Assembly (NCBI RefSeq): GCF_024168645.1
Contig: NZ_JALJWF010000001.1
Location: 4,839,501 to 4,903,500, forward strand
Length of the DNA stretch: 64,000 bases
Source: Pseudomonas sp. GGS8
GTDB lineage: Bacteria; Pseudomonadota; Gammaproteobacteria; Pseudomonadales; Pseudomonadaceae
Direction: 5' to 3'
Positions 20,301 through 27,937 of this stretch are shown piece after piece; the first letter of the stretch is position 1; every line of letters starts with the position of its first letter. The notes beneath the pieces are model-generated. The model was not told the origin of the DNA. It did no database searches and saw only the letters and a program-made list of their open reading frames with translations. The translations under genes and the position numbers were made by a program.

Positions 20301-20429
20301 CAACCCTGCCGTTTCGTCCAGCGTAACGTTCGCGCCGGGCGCCACGCTCAGAGCGTTGGCCGTAATCGAGGTTAAGTTGAGGGAGGTTGGATCGCCCGTT
20401 AGCGATGAGTTTTGCTCGCGAATAGTCAT
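14400..20429 (-). CDS. Giant type I-secreted repeat protein 2 (seven 154-aa repeats)
   Basis: At 2009 aa this is the largest member of the family. Its N-terminal module (residues 1 to about 479) is type B, marked by TIIATGKDPADQSSGANINTGD, and differs from that of protein 1. Residues about 480-1557 hold exactly seven 154-aa DUF5801/T1SS-143-like repeats, and the final 452 residues match the common C-terminal export region. The ATG at 20429 is preceded by AGGAG with a seven-base spacer; the 82 codons open upstream cover the conserved leader and are not coding. No N-terminal LapA-type retention module and no LapD/LapG pair is seen nearby, so release into the medium is more likely than regulated anchoring. 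Function beyond secretion is not known. Confidence 0.9.
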   Translation of the reverse strand: MTIREQNSSLTGDPTSLNLTSITANALSVAPGANVTLDETAGLQNLTATPSPAGDADDNDILVASLPSAFSTRLTALGAGTATGAALSGYTGAAGNTGSNAFTLTDPSGVTDIRFVDSAGAPLDGVDSGLDTLDGTSILLYTDTNNNNILVGRAGSASGAIVFAAYIEETGSPVSGGKIWTVEYQPLKHPDATNPDDSLNLQDKVFVGVSQDLGFSLAGAPSGQNLFLMFTKANPTTEVINGVTRITDPTIIATGKDPADQSSGANINTGDTINTSQGGGPTTIGTNNQMIVEQEGIRFSFVTGARQDVTVPNLSQTEADVESNIDFTGVYNSTSANFDVVQLQSGKSAVVKISAFNTAAEPGANFINGYANDTPVAITNVQVINNSTGLVIENSDGSVNDPTITISFTGGVATLTGIKAGYQIEYTTTSDHNRVLIENGAALDARGDNHADFDIGGFSLRQASTSTAEIGSKMIFEDDGPSVSATGTEPTLTVDETVLTTDATQNFTANFSSAFGADGAGTLTYALGVVAGGSGLTDTATGEAVNLSLNGTVVEGRTATTNLLVFTVSVAANGDVTLDQLRAVVHPDATNPDDSTSLTSDNLVTLTATITDKDGDSAHATLNIGQNLVFKDDGPSISTTGSEPTLTVDETVLTTDATQNFAANFTSAFGADGAGTLTYALGVVAGASGLTDTATGEAVNLSLNGTVVEGRTATTNLLVFTLSVAANGDVTLDQQRAVVHPDATNPDDSTSLTSDNLVTLTATITDKDGDSSHATLNIGQNLVFKDDGPSISSTGTEPTLTVDETVLTTDATQNFAANFTSAFGADGAGTLTYALGVVAGASGLTDTATGEAVNLSLNGAVVEGRTATTNLLVFTVSVAANGDVTLDQQRAVVHPDPTNPDDSTSLSADNLVTLTATITDKDGDSAHATLDIGQNLVFKDDGPSISSTGTEPTLTVDETVLTTDATQNFAANFTSAFGADGAGTLTYALGVVAGASGLTDTATGEAVNLSLNGTVVEGRTATTNLLVFTVSVAANGDVTLDQQRAVVHPDPTNPDDSTSLSADNLVTLKATITDKDGDSAHATLDIGQNLVFKDDGPSISTTGTEPTLTVDETVLATNDTQSFTANFSSAFGADGAGTLTYALGVVAGGSGLTDTATGQAVNLTLNGTVVEGRTAISNDLVFTVNVAANGDVTLDQIRAVVHPDATNPDDSTSLTSDNLVTLTATITDKDGDSAHATLNIGQNLVFKDDGPSISTTGTEPILTVDETVLATNDTQSFTANFSSAFGADGAGTLTYALGVVAGGSGLTDTATGQAVNLSLNGTVVEGRTAISNDLVFTVSVAANGDVTLDQIRAVVHPDATNPDDSKTLTSDNLVTLTATITDKDGDSAHATLNIGQNLVFKDDEPSISTTGTEPTLTVDETVMTTDATQNFAANFTSAFGADGAGTLTYALGVVAAGSGLTDTATGEAVNLSLNGGVVEGRTAITNLLVFTVSVAANGDITLDQQRAVVHPDPTNPNDSTSLTSDNLVTLTATITDKDGDSAHATLNIGQNLVFQDDGPTLAFGNLIGTGSILPQQGYWDHSTGADGLGATGLDISLVNNQFTLVRPDNTTTTGTGTLTEQSPSPDVNGAFHFAGTLTGDFDNNAATANTSVDYTLTAFANGTYALDLVQGFSSEIVLSSADGSLSAGGPDPVRTLLIPPQNPPTIPSPSEEIVFFSAKATASTADILTGIGLGAPDPTEAQLQTNPLPSYIDPRAMNVSTSGIGVANNLFQGDNLAAISAADESFVINPESLLTSMKVFIDNSVGGYNTATEDLYYRAFYEDGTFSNLIEVNTVTPEAGGQVSFLIQSNGTNLIDAVQLTMARGEIKIPTIQFTHETESLASDVKLAFNATLTDKDGDSATSTFDANLFANDLGTTFDFTLVGTSGERDAFNVDLSFTQNKYQITGFDANAGLRDTLVLNGDQGAVVQSIDNSGANSIVTVAETGGQITTITLVGVDLLNTDIVHGSA
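15757..18990 (-). repeat. Seven tandem 462-bp repeats in repeat protein 2
   Basis: The array is exactly 3234 bp, or 7 x 462. Two adjacent units share long stretches that look identical (around 16438-16600 and 16900-17062), again pointing to recent homogenisation. Every unit keeps the DDGPSxSxTGxEPxL opening, with DEPS in one copy. Confidence 0.95.
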
Positions 20430-20511
20430 GACGTTCTCCTGAGCAATTACGGTCATTGAGGCCTGACCATTAACCTCTGCAACTATGACTAATCGCCGGG
20501 GATTGCACATC

Positions 20512-20546
20512 GGCCGAAACTCCCAAGCGGGATGGGAGTTTCGGCC
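20512..20546 (-). promoter_or_regulatory. Conserved hairpin in the 5' region of repeat protein 2
   Basis: This is the strongest copy of the family hairpin: a perfect 14-bp stem (GGCCGAAACTCCCA/TGGGAGTTTCGGCC) with a 7-base loop, 83-117 bases upstream of the start codon. It is an operator or leader structure; the position is conserved in all four genes. Confidence 0.6.
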
Positions 20547-20697
20547 TACGTGGGAGGGGGAAACGGGATGAGGACGCGAAGACGTGCTGTCGCATATTCC
20601 GTTTGTGAATGAGCACATGCTGCTGATGCTCGCCCGGACTTTAACCGGCAGCGCATCGAGCTGAGTGTGAGCCAACTCAGGTGGCTACTGGAACTGC

Positions 20698-20735
20698 AAA
20701 AAACAATGAGAGGGTGGTCTGCACCACCCTCGCAT
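20698..20735 (-). terminator. Terminator of repeat protein 3
   Basis: A 12-bp stem with one mismatch (arms 20706-20717 and 20724-20735) is followed on the minus strand by TTGTTTTTT. It sits just past the stop of the 20757-23483 gene. Confidence 0.8.
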
Positions 20736-20756
20736 CCTTATCACGCGCGCGCTGCC

Positions 20757-23483
20757 TCAGGCGCTGCCATGGACAATGTCGGTATTCAGAACATCGGCCC
20801 CGACCAAGGTGATGGTCGTGATTTGTCCGCCCGTTTCGGCAATCGTCACGATGCTGTTTGCGCCGCTGTTGTCGATCGACTGGACAACGGCGTTCTGGTC
20901 GCCGTTGAGCACCAGCGTGTCGCGCAGGCCTGCGCTCGCATCGAAGCCGGTAACCTGGTACTTGTTCTGGGTGAATGACAAATCGACGTTGAAGGCATCC
21001 CGCTCACCGCTCGTGCCCACCAGCGTGTAGTCGAAGGTGGCGTTGCCCAAGTCGTTGGCGAACAGGTTGGCGTCGAACGTGCTCGTCGCCGCGTCCCCAT
21101 CCTTGTCCGTCAGCGTCGCGTTGAACGCCAGCTTGATATCGCTGGCCAGGTTCTCGGTCTGCTGAATGAACTGGATCACCGGAATCTTGACATCGCCTCG
21201 GCCCATCGTGAGCTGAACCGCGTCGATCAGCGCCGTGCCTTGTTTCTCAACGAGGAAGGACACCTGTCCGCCGGCTTCCGGTGTCAGGGTGTTCACCTCG
21301 GTGAGGTTCGAGAACGTGCCATCCTCGTAGTAGATCCGGTAGTACAGGTCCTCGGTCGCCGTGTTGTAACCTCCCACGGAGTTGTCGATGAAGATCTTCA
21401 TGGCCGACAACAGGCTCTCCGGATTGATCACGAAACTTTCATCGGTAGCGCCGATGGCCGCCAGGTTGTCTCCCTGGAGGACGTTATTGGCGACGCCGAT
21501 GCCGGACGTGCTGACGTTCATGGCCCTCGGGTCGATGTACGACGGCAGGGGGTTGGTCTGTAGCTGGGCTTCGGTGGGGTCGGGTGCTCCAAGCCCGATA
21601 CCGGTCAGGATGTCCGAAGTCGACGCTAGCGCCTTCGCGGAAAAGAACACAATCTCCTCGGATGCCGAAGGAATAGTTGGGTCATTCGTCTTCGGAATCA
21701 ACAATGTGCGCACCGGATCCGGGCCGCCGGCACTGAGCGAGCCGTCGGCACTGCTGAGCACGACCGTCGAACTGAAGCCTTGCACCAGGTCCAGTGTATA
21801 GGTGCCATTGTTATAGGCAGTCAGCGTGTAGTCGACGGAGGTATTCGCCGTGGCGGCATTGTTGTCGAAATCGCCGGTCAACGTCCCTGCGAAATGGTAG
21901 GCGCCATTGGCGTCCGGTGAAGGCGACTGCTCGGTGAGCGTGCCGGTGCCGGTCGTGGTCGTGTTGTCTGGCCTGACGAGGGTGAATTGGTTATTCACCA
22001 ACGAGATATCCAGACCGTTCGCATCCAGCCCGTCGGCTCCGGCGGAATGATCCCAGTATCCTGTTTGTGGAAGGACGCTACCGGTCCCGATCAGGTTGCC
22101 GAAGGCCAGTGTAGGGCCGTCGTCTTCGAAGATCATCTTGGAGCCGATTTCGGCGGTCGTCACAGAGGTTTGGAGCAGCGTGAAGCCACCGACATCAAAA
22201 TCGGCGTGGGTATTGCCCCTGGCGTCGAGGGCTGCCCCGTTCTCGACGAGCACGCGGTTGTGATCCGAGGCTGTGGTGTATTCAATCTGGTAGCCGGCCA
22301 AAACGCCGGTGATGGTTGCAACCCCACTCGTGAAGCTGATGGTGATGGTCGGATCATTCACCGAACCGTTTGAATTTTCGAGCACCTGCCCGGTGCTGGT
22401 GTTGATGACGCGAACGTTGGTGATGGCAACCGCCGTGTCATTCCCATAGCCGTTGATGAAATTCACGCCAGGTTCAGCAGCGGTGCTGAATGCGCTGACT
22501 TTTACCACCGCACTCTTGCCGCTTTGCAACTGCACGACGTCGAAACTGGCCATCTTCGCGTTGAAGACGGCGGTAAAGTCGATATTGGCTTCAATATCGG
22601 CTTCGTTCGGATCCAGGTTGGGAACGGTCACATCCTGCCGGGCACCGGTGACGAACGAAAAGCGGATGCCTTCCTGTTCCACGATCATCTGGTTGTTGGT
22701 GCCGAAGGTGGTAGGGTTAGCCGCCTGGCTGGTAATGATGGTGTCGCCAGTGTTTATATTGGCGCCGCTTGACTGGTCTGCGGGGTCCTTGCCAGTGGCG
22801 ATGATGGCGGGATCGGTGATCCGCAAGACACCCGCGTCATCGACCACGGTCGGGTTCGCCTTCGTGAACATCAGGAAGAGGTTCTGACCGGAGGGCACAC
22901 CGGCCAGACTGAATTCCAGGTCCTGACTGGTTCCGACGAACACCTTATTCAGCAGATTGACCGCATCGTCGGGGTTGCTGGCGTCCGGATGCTTGAGCGG
23001 TTGGTACTCCACGGTCCAGATCTTGCCGCCCGAGGCCGGCGACCCGGTTTCTTCGATATAGGCCGCGAACACGATCGCGCCGGTTGCGCTCCCGGCCCGG
23101 CCCAGAAGGATGTTGTCGTTGGTATCGGTATAGAGAAGGATGCTGGTGCCATCGAGGGTCAACAGTCCGCTGTCCAGGCCATTGAGCGGTGCACCAGTGC
23201 TGTCGACGAAGCTGATATCGGTAATGGTTGCTCCGGGCGCGGCGCTGATGGTGAACGCATTGCTGCCCGTGTCGCCCACGGCACCGGTATAGCCACTCAA
23301 GGCTGCACCCGTTGCGGTACCTGCCCCCAGTGCGGTCAAGCGGGTAGAAAAGGTCGAGGGCAGGGACGCTACCAGAATGTCATTGCCGTCAGCGTCTCCC
23401 GCAGGGCTTGGCGTGGCGGTGGCGTTTTGCAAGCCGGCCGTTTCGTCCAGCGAAACATCCACGCCGGTGATTCCAATAGCCAT
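20757..23483 (-). CDS. Type I-secreted family protein 3 without internal repeats
   Basis: At 908 aa this paralogue has a type B N-terminal module (residues 1 to about 455) joined directly to the common C-terminal export region (about 456-908), with no 154-aa repeat between them. The junction sequence EDDGPTLAFGNLIGTGS shows that the module was removed or never inserted at the exact unit boundary. Its first residues are also shorter (MAIGITGVDVSLDETAGL) than in the other members. The ATG at 23483 has GGAG seven to eight bases upstream. Its 5' hairpin is reduced to 7 bp. It is presumably secreted by the same exporter and could act as a minimal or regulatory form; that role is inference. Confidence 0.88.
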   Translation of the reverse strand: MAIGITGVDVSLDETAGLQNATATPSPAGDADGNDILVASLPSTFSTRLTALGAGTATGAALSGYTGAVGDTGSNAFTISAAPGATITDISFVDSTGAPLNGLDSGLLTLDGTSILLYTDTNDNILLGRAGSATGAIVFAAYIEETGSPASGGKIWTVEYQPLKHPDASNPDDAVNLLNKVFVGTSQDLEFSLAGVPSGQNLFLMFTKANPTVVDDAGVLRITDPAIIATGKDPADQSSGANINTGDTIITSQAANPTTFGTNNQMIVEQEGIRFSFVTGARQDVTVPNLDPNEADIEANIDFTAVFNAKMASFDVVQLQSGKSAVVKVSAFSTAAEPGVNFINGYGNDTAVAITNVRVINTSTGQVLENSNGSVNDPTITISFTSGVATITGVLAGYQIEYTTASDHNRVLVENGAALDARGNTHADFDVGGFTLLQTSVTTAEIGSKMIFEDDGPTLAFGNLIGTGSVLPQTGYWDHSAGADGLDANGLDISLVNNQFTLVRPDNTTTTGTGTLTEQSPSPDANGAYHFAGTLTGDFDNNAATANTSVDYTLTAYNNGTYTLDLVQGFSSTVVLSSADGSLSAGGPDPVRTLLIPKTNDPTIPSASEEIVFFSAKALASTSDILTGIGLGAPDPTEAQLQTNPLPSYIDPRAMNVSTSGIGVANNVLQGDNLAAIGATDESFVINPESLLSAMKIFIDNSVGGYNTATEDLYYRIYYEDGTFSNLTEVNTLTPEAGGQVSFLVEKQGTALIDAVQLTMGRGDVKIPVIQFIQQTENLASDIKLAFNATLTDKDGDAATSTFDANLFANDLGNATFDYTLVGTSGERDAFNVDLSFTQNKYQVTGFDASAGLRDTLVLNGDQNAVVQSIDNSGANSIVTIAETGGQITTITLVGADVLNTDIVHGSA

Positions 23484-23577
23484 GATTGTTCTCCAGAGCA
23501 ATTGCGGTCATCGAGGCCTGACCGTTGACCTTGAAACGCAACTATGGAGAAGCGTCGGGGGGGGCGCATCGGCCGAT

Positions 23578-23598
23578 ACTCCCAGACGGGGTGGGAGT
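23578..23598 (-). promoter_or_regulatory. Reduced hairpin in the 5' region of protein 3
   Basis: Only a 7-bp stem (ACTCCCA/TGGGAGT) remains of the family hairpin, at the conserved distance (95-115 bases) from the start. An A replaces the base needed to extend the stem. Confidence 0.5.
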
Positions 23599-23678
23599 TT
23601 CAGACTAGTCGCCCTCGTCGGTGGCCTGCCGCGTAACGTGTATGTACCCGCCGCGTTCAAACCTTGTGGTAGAACGGC

Positions 23679-23714
23679 AAAAAAATGCGAGGGTGGTCTG
23701 CACCCCCCTCGCAT
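23679..23714 (-). terminator. Terminator of repeat protein 4
   Basis: A GC-rich stem (arms about 23685-23696 and 23703-23714, one mismatch) is followed on the minus strand by seven T residues, right after the stop of the 23735-27937 gene. Confidence 0.83.
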
Positions 23715-23734
23715 CCTTTTACACTCGCGCCGCC

Positions 23735-26700
23735 TCAGGCGCTGCCATGGACAATGTCGGTATTCAGAACATCGACCCCGACCAAGGTGATGGTCGTGAT
23801 TTGTCCGCCCGTTTCGGCAATCGTCACGATGCTGTTTGCGCCGCTGTTGTCGATCGACTGCACAACGGCGCCCTGGTCGCCGTTGAGCACCAGCGTGTCG
23901 CGCAGGCCTGCGCTCGCATCGAAGCCGGTGATCTGGTACTTGTTTTGGGAGAGTGACAAGTCGACGTTGAAGGCATCCCGCTCACCAGCCGTGCCCACCA
24001 GCGTGAAGTCGAAGGTGGCATTGGCCGAGTCATTGGCGAACAGGTTGGCGTCGAATGTACTCGTCGCCGGGTCCCCATCCTTGTCCGTCAGCGTTGCGTT
24101 GAACGCCAGCTTGACATCGCTGGCCAGGTTCTCGGTCTGCTGAATGAACTGGATCACCGGGATCTTGACATCGCCTCGGCCCATCGTGAGCTGAACCGCG
24201 TCGATCAACTTCGTGCCCTGCTGCTGAACGAGGAAGGACACTTGTCCGCCGGCCTCCGGCGTCACGGTGTTCACCTCGGTGAGGTTCGAGAAGGTGCCAT
24301 CCTCGTAGTAGATCCGGTAGTACAGGTCCTCGGTCGCCGTGTTGTACCCCCCGACGGAGTTGTCGATGAAGATCTTCATCCCCGTCAGCAGGCTCTCCGG
24401 ATTGATCACGAAACTTTCATCGGCATTGCTGATGGCCGCCAGGTTGTCTCCCTGGAGAATGTTATTGCCGACACCGATGCCGGACGTGCTGACGTTCATG
24501 GCGGCCGGGTCGATGTACGAGGGCAGGGGGGTGGTCTGTAGCTGGGCTTCGGTGGGGTCGGGTTTACCGAGCCCGATACCGCTCAGGATGTCCGCCGTCG
24601 ACGCCGTTGCTTTGGCGGAAAAGAACACAATCTCCTCGGATGGCGAAGGAATCGTCGGCGGATTCTGCGCCGGGATCAACAAGGTGCGCACCGGATCCGG
24701 GCCGCCGGCACTGAGCGAACCGTCGGCACTGCTGAGCACGATCTGCGAACTGAAGCCTTGCACCAGGTCCAGTGTGTAGCTGCCATTGCTATAGGCGGTC
24801 AGCGTGTAGTCGACGCTGGTATTTGCCGTGGCGGCGTTGTTGTCGAAATCGCCGGTCAACGTCCCTGCGAAATGGTAGGCGCCATTGGCGTCCGGTGAGG
24901 GCGACTGCTCGGTGAGTGTGCCGGTGCCGGTGGTGGTCGTGTTGTCTGGCCTGACGAGGGTGAATTGGTTATTCACCAACGAAATATCCAGACCGGTTGC
25001 ACCCAGTCCGTCGGCTCCGGTCGAGTGATCCCAGTACCCTGTTTGTGGAAGGATGCTACCGGTGCCGATCAGGTTGCCGAAGGCAAGTGTAGGGCCGTCG
25101 TCCTGGAACACCAGGTTCTGTCCGATGTTCAGGGTGGCATGGGCGCTGTCGCCGTCTCCATCGGTTTTGGTCGCCGTCAGGGTTACCAGATTGTCCGAGG
25201 ACAGACTCGTCGAATCATTCGGATTGGTTGGATCGGGATGCACCACGGCCCGTTGCTGGTCGAGGGTGACGTCACCGTTGGTGGCCACGCTGACGGTGAA
25301 CACCAGCAGGTGGGTGGTGGCTGTGCGGCCTTCGACCACGCCGCCGTTGAGCGACAGGTTCACCGCCTCACCGGTGGCGGTGTCGGTAAGCCCGGAGGCA
25401 CCCGCGACCACGCCCAGCGCATAGGTCAGCGTGCCGGCGCCATCGGCGCCATACGCCGAGGTGAAGTTGGCGGCAAAGCTCTGGGTGGCGTTGGTCGCCA
25501 GTGCCGTTTCGTCGACTGTCAGGGTCGGTTCCGTGCCAGTGGTGCTGATGCTCGGTCCGTCGTCCTTGAACACCAGGTTCTGGCCGATGTTGAGGGTGGC
25601 GTGGGCACTGTCGCCGTCCTTGTCAGTGATGGTTGCCGTCAGCGTCACCAGATTGTCCGCGGTCAGGGTCTTCGAATCATCCGGATTGGTGGTATTGGGA
25701 TGCACCACGGCGCGGAGCTGGTCGAGGGTGACGTCGCCATTGGCGGCCACACTGACGGTGAACACCAGTAGGTTGGTGGTGGCCGTGTGACCTTCGACCA
25801 CGGTGCCGTTGAGCGACAGGTTCACCGCCTCGCCCGTAGCTGTGTCCACCAGCCCTGAGGCGCCCGCGACCACGCCCAGCGCATAGGTCAGCGTGCCGGC
25901 CCCATCAGCGCCAAACGCCGAGGTGAAGTTGGCGGCAAAGCTCTGGGTGGCGTTGGTTGCCAGTACCGTTTCGTCCACCGTCAACGTTGGTTCCGTGCCG
26001 GTGGTGCTGATGCTCGGTCCGTCGTCCTTGAACACCAGGTTCTGTCCGATGTTGAGGCTCGTATGAGCGCTGTCGCCGTCCCCATCGGTCTTGGTTGCCG
26101 TCAACGTCACCAGGTTGTCCGAGGTCAGCGTCTTCGAATCATCCGGATTGGTGGCATCGGGATGCACCACGGCGCGGATCTGGTCGAGGGTGACATCGCC
26201 ATTGGCGGCGACGCTGACGGTGAACACCAGCAGGTTGCTGGTGGCGGTGCGGCCTTCGACCACGGTGCCGTTGAGCGACAGGTTGACTGCCTCACCGGTG
26301 GCCGTGTCGGTCAGCCCTGAGCCTCCCGCGACCACGCCCAGGGCATAGGTCAGCGTACCCGCGCCATCAGCGCCAAACGCCGAGGTGAAGTTGGCGGCAA
26401 AGCTCTGGGTAGCGTTGGTCGCCAGTACCGTTTCATCGACCGTCAGGGTCGGCTCGGTGCCGGTGGTGCTGATGCTCGGCCCGTCATCCTCGAAAATCAT
26501 CTTGGAGCCGATTTCGGCGGTTGACGTGCTGGACTGCAGCACCTTGAAACCGCCAATGTCGAAGTCAGCGTGCGTCTTGTCGCCGCTCTTGTCGGTCAGC
26601 AACCCGGCGTTCTCGATCATCACGCGGTTGTGGTCGGTCGCCGTACTGTAGGTGATCTGCGAGTCGGTCGGAACGCCGGTGATCAGCACCGTGCCGTCGG

Positions 26701-27937
26701 CGTTGTAGGTGATGACGGCGCCGCTGACGGTGGCGCCCGCGAACGTCTTCACGGTGACACTGCCGTTGATGATCGCGACCTTTTCGGTGCTGTCGTTGGC
26801 GTAGCTGTTGATGAAGTTGACGCCGCTCTGCGACCCGCTGACGTTGTCGGCGTTCTTGACGGCGGTGAGCAAGAGCTTCGCGGTCGTGCCGCCCGTCTCC
26901 TGCACGATCTTGAAGGTCGCGGAGCGGGCGCCGAAGTACTGGGTGAAGTCGATGTTCGCTTCGACACCCGCTTCCCCCGGGCTCAGGTTGGGGACCGTGA
27001 AGTCCGCCTTGGCACCGGTGACGAAGCTGAAGCGCAGGCCTTCTTGTTCGGTGATCGCCTGGTTGTTGGTGCCCAGGGTTGTGCTGCCGCCGCCCTGGCT
27101 GCTGTTGACCGTATCGGCGCTGGTGATGGCAGCACTGCTTGCCGACTGATCCAGCGGATCCCTGCCGGTGACAACGATCGAGACACCGGGAATCCGGCCG
27201 TTCGCATCGGCCGTCGCGCCCGCGGTCGTGAACATCAGGAACAACTGCTGGCCCGACGGCGCATTGGCCAGACTGAATTCCGCATCCTGACCGGCTCCGA
27301 TGAACACCTTGTTCAGCAGATTGACCGCATCGTCGGGGTTGCTGGCGTCCGGATGCTTGAGCGGTTGGTACTCCACGGTCCAGATTTTGCCGCCCGAGAG
27401 CGGCGACCCGGTTTCTTCGATATAGGCCGCGAACACGATCGCGCCGGTTGCACTCCCGGCTCGGCCCACAAGGATGTTGTCGTTGCTCGTATCCGTATAG
27501 AGAAGGATGCTGGTGCCATCGAGGGTGTCCAGTCCGCTGTCCACGCCATTGAGCGCTGCGCCTGTGCTGTCGACGAAGCTGATATTGGTAATGGTTGCTC
27601 CGGGGTCGGCGCTGACGCTGAACGCATTGCTGCCGGTGTTGCCCGCGGCACCGGTATAGCCACTCAAGGCCGCACCCGTTGCGGTACCTGCACCCAGTGC
27701 GGTCAAACGAGTAGAGAAAGTCGAGGGCAGGGAGGCCAGCAGAATGTCGTTGTCATCAGCGTCCCCCGCAGGGCTTGGCGTGGCGGTGCTGTTCTGCAAT
27801 CCGGCCGTTTCGTCCAGCGTAACGCTCGCGCCGGAGGCCACAACGCTTAGAGCGTTGACGGTAACTGAGTCGAGGGTCGGAATGTATAGAAGCGTTGGAT
27901 CGCTCGTTAGCGATGAGTTTTGCTCGCCGATAGCCAT
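23735..27937 (-). CDS. Giant type I-secreted repeat protein 4 (three 154-aa repeats)
   Basis: This 1400 aa paralogue has a type A N-terminal module nearly identical to that of protein 1 (residues 1 to about 485), three 154-aa repeats (about 486-947) and the common C-terminal export region (about 948-1400). Start MAIGEQNSSLTS at 27937 is preceded by GGAG with a six-base spacer. The high similarity to protein 1 in the N-terminal module, although the two are separated by two type B genes, suggests duplication of a block or gene conversion across the cluster. Absence of a Sec signal and the C-terminal DTLVLNGDQ segment support type I export. Confidence 0.9.
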   Translation of the reverse strand: MAIGEQNSSLTSDPTLLYIPTLDSVTVNALSVVASGASVTLDETAGLQNSTATPSPAGDADDNDILLASLPSTFSTRLTALGAGTATGAALSGYTGAAGNTGSNAFSVSADPGATITNISFVDSTGAALNGVDSGLDTLDGTSILLYTDTSNDNILVGRAGSATGAIVFAAYIEETGSPLSGGKIWTVEYQPLKHPDASNPDDAVNLLNKVFIGAGQDAEFSLANAPSGQQLFLMFTTAGATADANGRIPGVSIVVTGRDPLDQSASSAAITSADTVNSSQGGGSTTLGTNNQAITEQEGLRFSFVTGAKADFTVPNLSPGEAGVEANIDFTQYFGARSATFKIVQETGGTTAKLLLTAVKNADNVSGSQSGVNFINSYANDSTEKVAIINGSVTVKTFAGATVSGAVITYNADGTVLITGVPTDSQITYSTATDHNRVMIENAGLLTDKSGDKTHADFDIGGFKVLQSSTSTAEIGSKMIFEDDGPSISTTGTEPTLTVDETVLATNATQSFAANFTSAFGADGAGTLTYALGVVAGGSGLTDTATGEAVNLSLNGTVVEGRTATSNLLVFTVSVAANGDVTLDQIRAVVHPDATNPDDSKTLTSDNLVTLTATKTDGDGDSAHTSLNIGQNLVFKDDGPSISTTGTEPTLTVDETVLATNATQSFAANFTSAFGADGAGTLTYALGVVAGASGLVDTATGEAVNLSLNGTVVEGHTATTNLLVFTVSVAANGDVTLDQLRAVVHPNTTNPDDSKTLTADNLVTLTATITDKDGDSAHATLNIGQNLVFKDDGPSISTTGTEPTLTVDETALATNATQSFAANFTSAYGADGAGTLTYALGVVAGASGLTDTATGEAVNLSLNGGVVEGRTATTHLLVFTVSVATNGDVTLDQQRAVVHPDPTNPNDSTSLSSDNLVTLTATKTDGDGDSAHATLNIGQNLVFQDDGPTLAFGNLIGTGSILPQTGYWDHSTGADGLGATGLDISLVNNQFTLVRPDNTTTTGTGTLTEQSPSPDANGAYHFAGTLTGDFDNNAATANTSVDYTLTAYSNGSYTLDLVQGFSSQIVLSSADGSLSAGGPDPVRTLLIPAQNPPTIPSPSEEIVFFSAKATASTADILSGIGLGKPDPTEAQLQTTPLPSYIDPAAMNVSTSGIGVGNNILQGDNLAAISNADESFVINPESLLTGMKIFIDNSVGGYNTATEDLYYRIYYEDGTFSNLTEVNTVTPEAGGQVSFLVQQQGTKLIDAVQLTMGRGDVKIPVIQFIQQTENLASDVKLAFNATLTDKDGDPATSTFDANLFANDSANATFDFTLVGTAGERDAFNVDLSLSQNKYQITGFDASAGLRDTLVLNGDQGAVVQSIDNSGANSIVTIAETGGQITTITLVGVDVLNTDIVHGSA
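25095..26480 (-). repeat. Three tandem 462-bp repeats in repeat protein 4
   Basis: The array is exactly 1386 bp, or 3 x 462, with the same unit boundaries as the other arrays. Confidence 0.95.

Larger units (their letters stand above)
20430..20756. other. Intergenic region between repeat proteins 2 and 3
   Basis: These 327 bp contain no gene. Reading away from gene 2, they hold its leader, its hairpin, a roughly 140-bp segment (20547-20690) that has a diverged copy upstream of repeat protein 4 (28055-28215), and the terminator of gene 3. The shared segment probably contains the promoter; it includes TCACAA, CGAATAT-like and CGACA blocks on the minus strand in both copies. Confidence 0.5.

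Noticed and set aside
8516..27937. A CRISPR array or satellite DNA explanation for the regular repeats
   Set aside because: Units are 462 bp, in frame and encode a conserved protein module; there are no short direct repeats with unique spacers and no cas genes.
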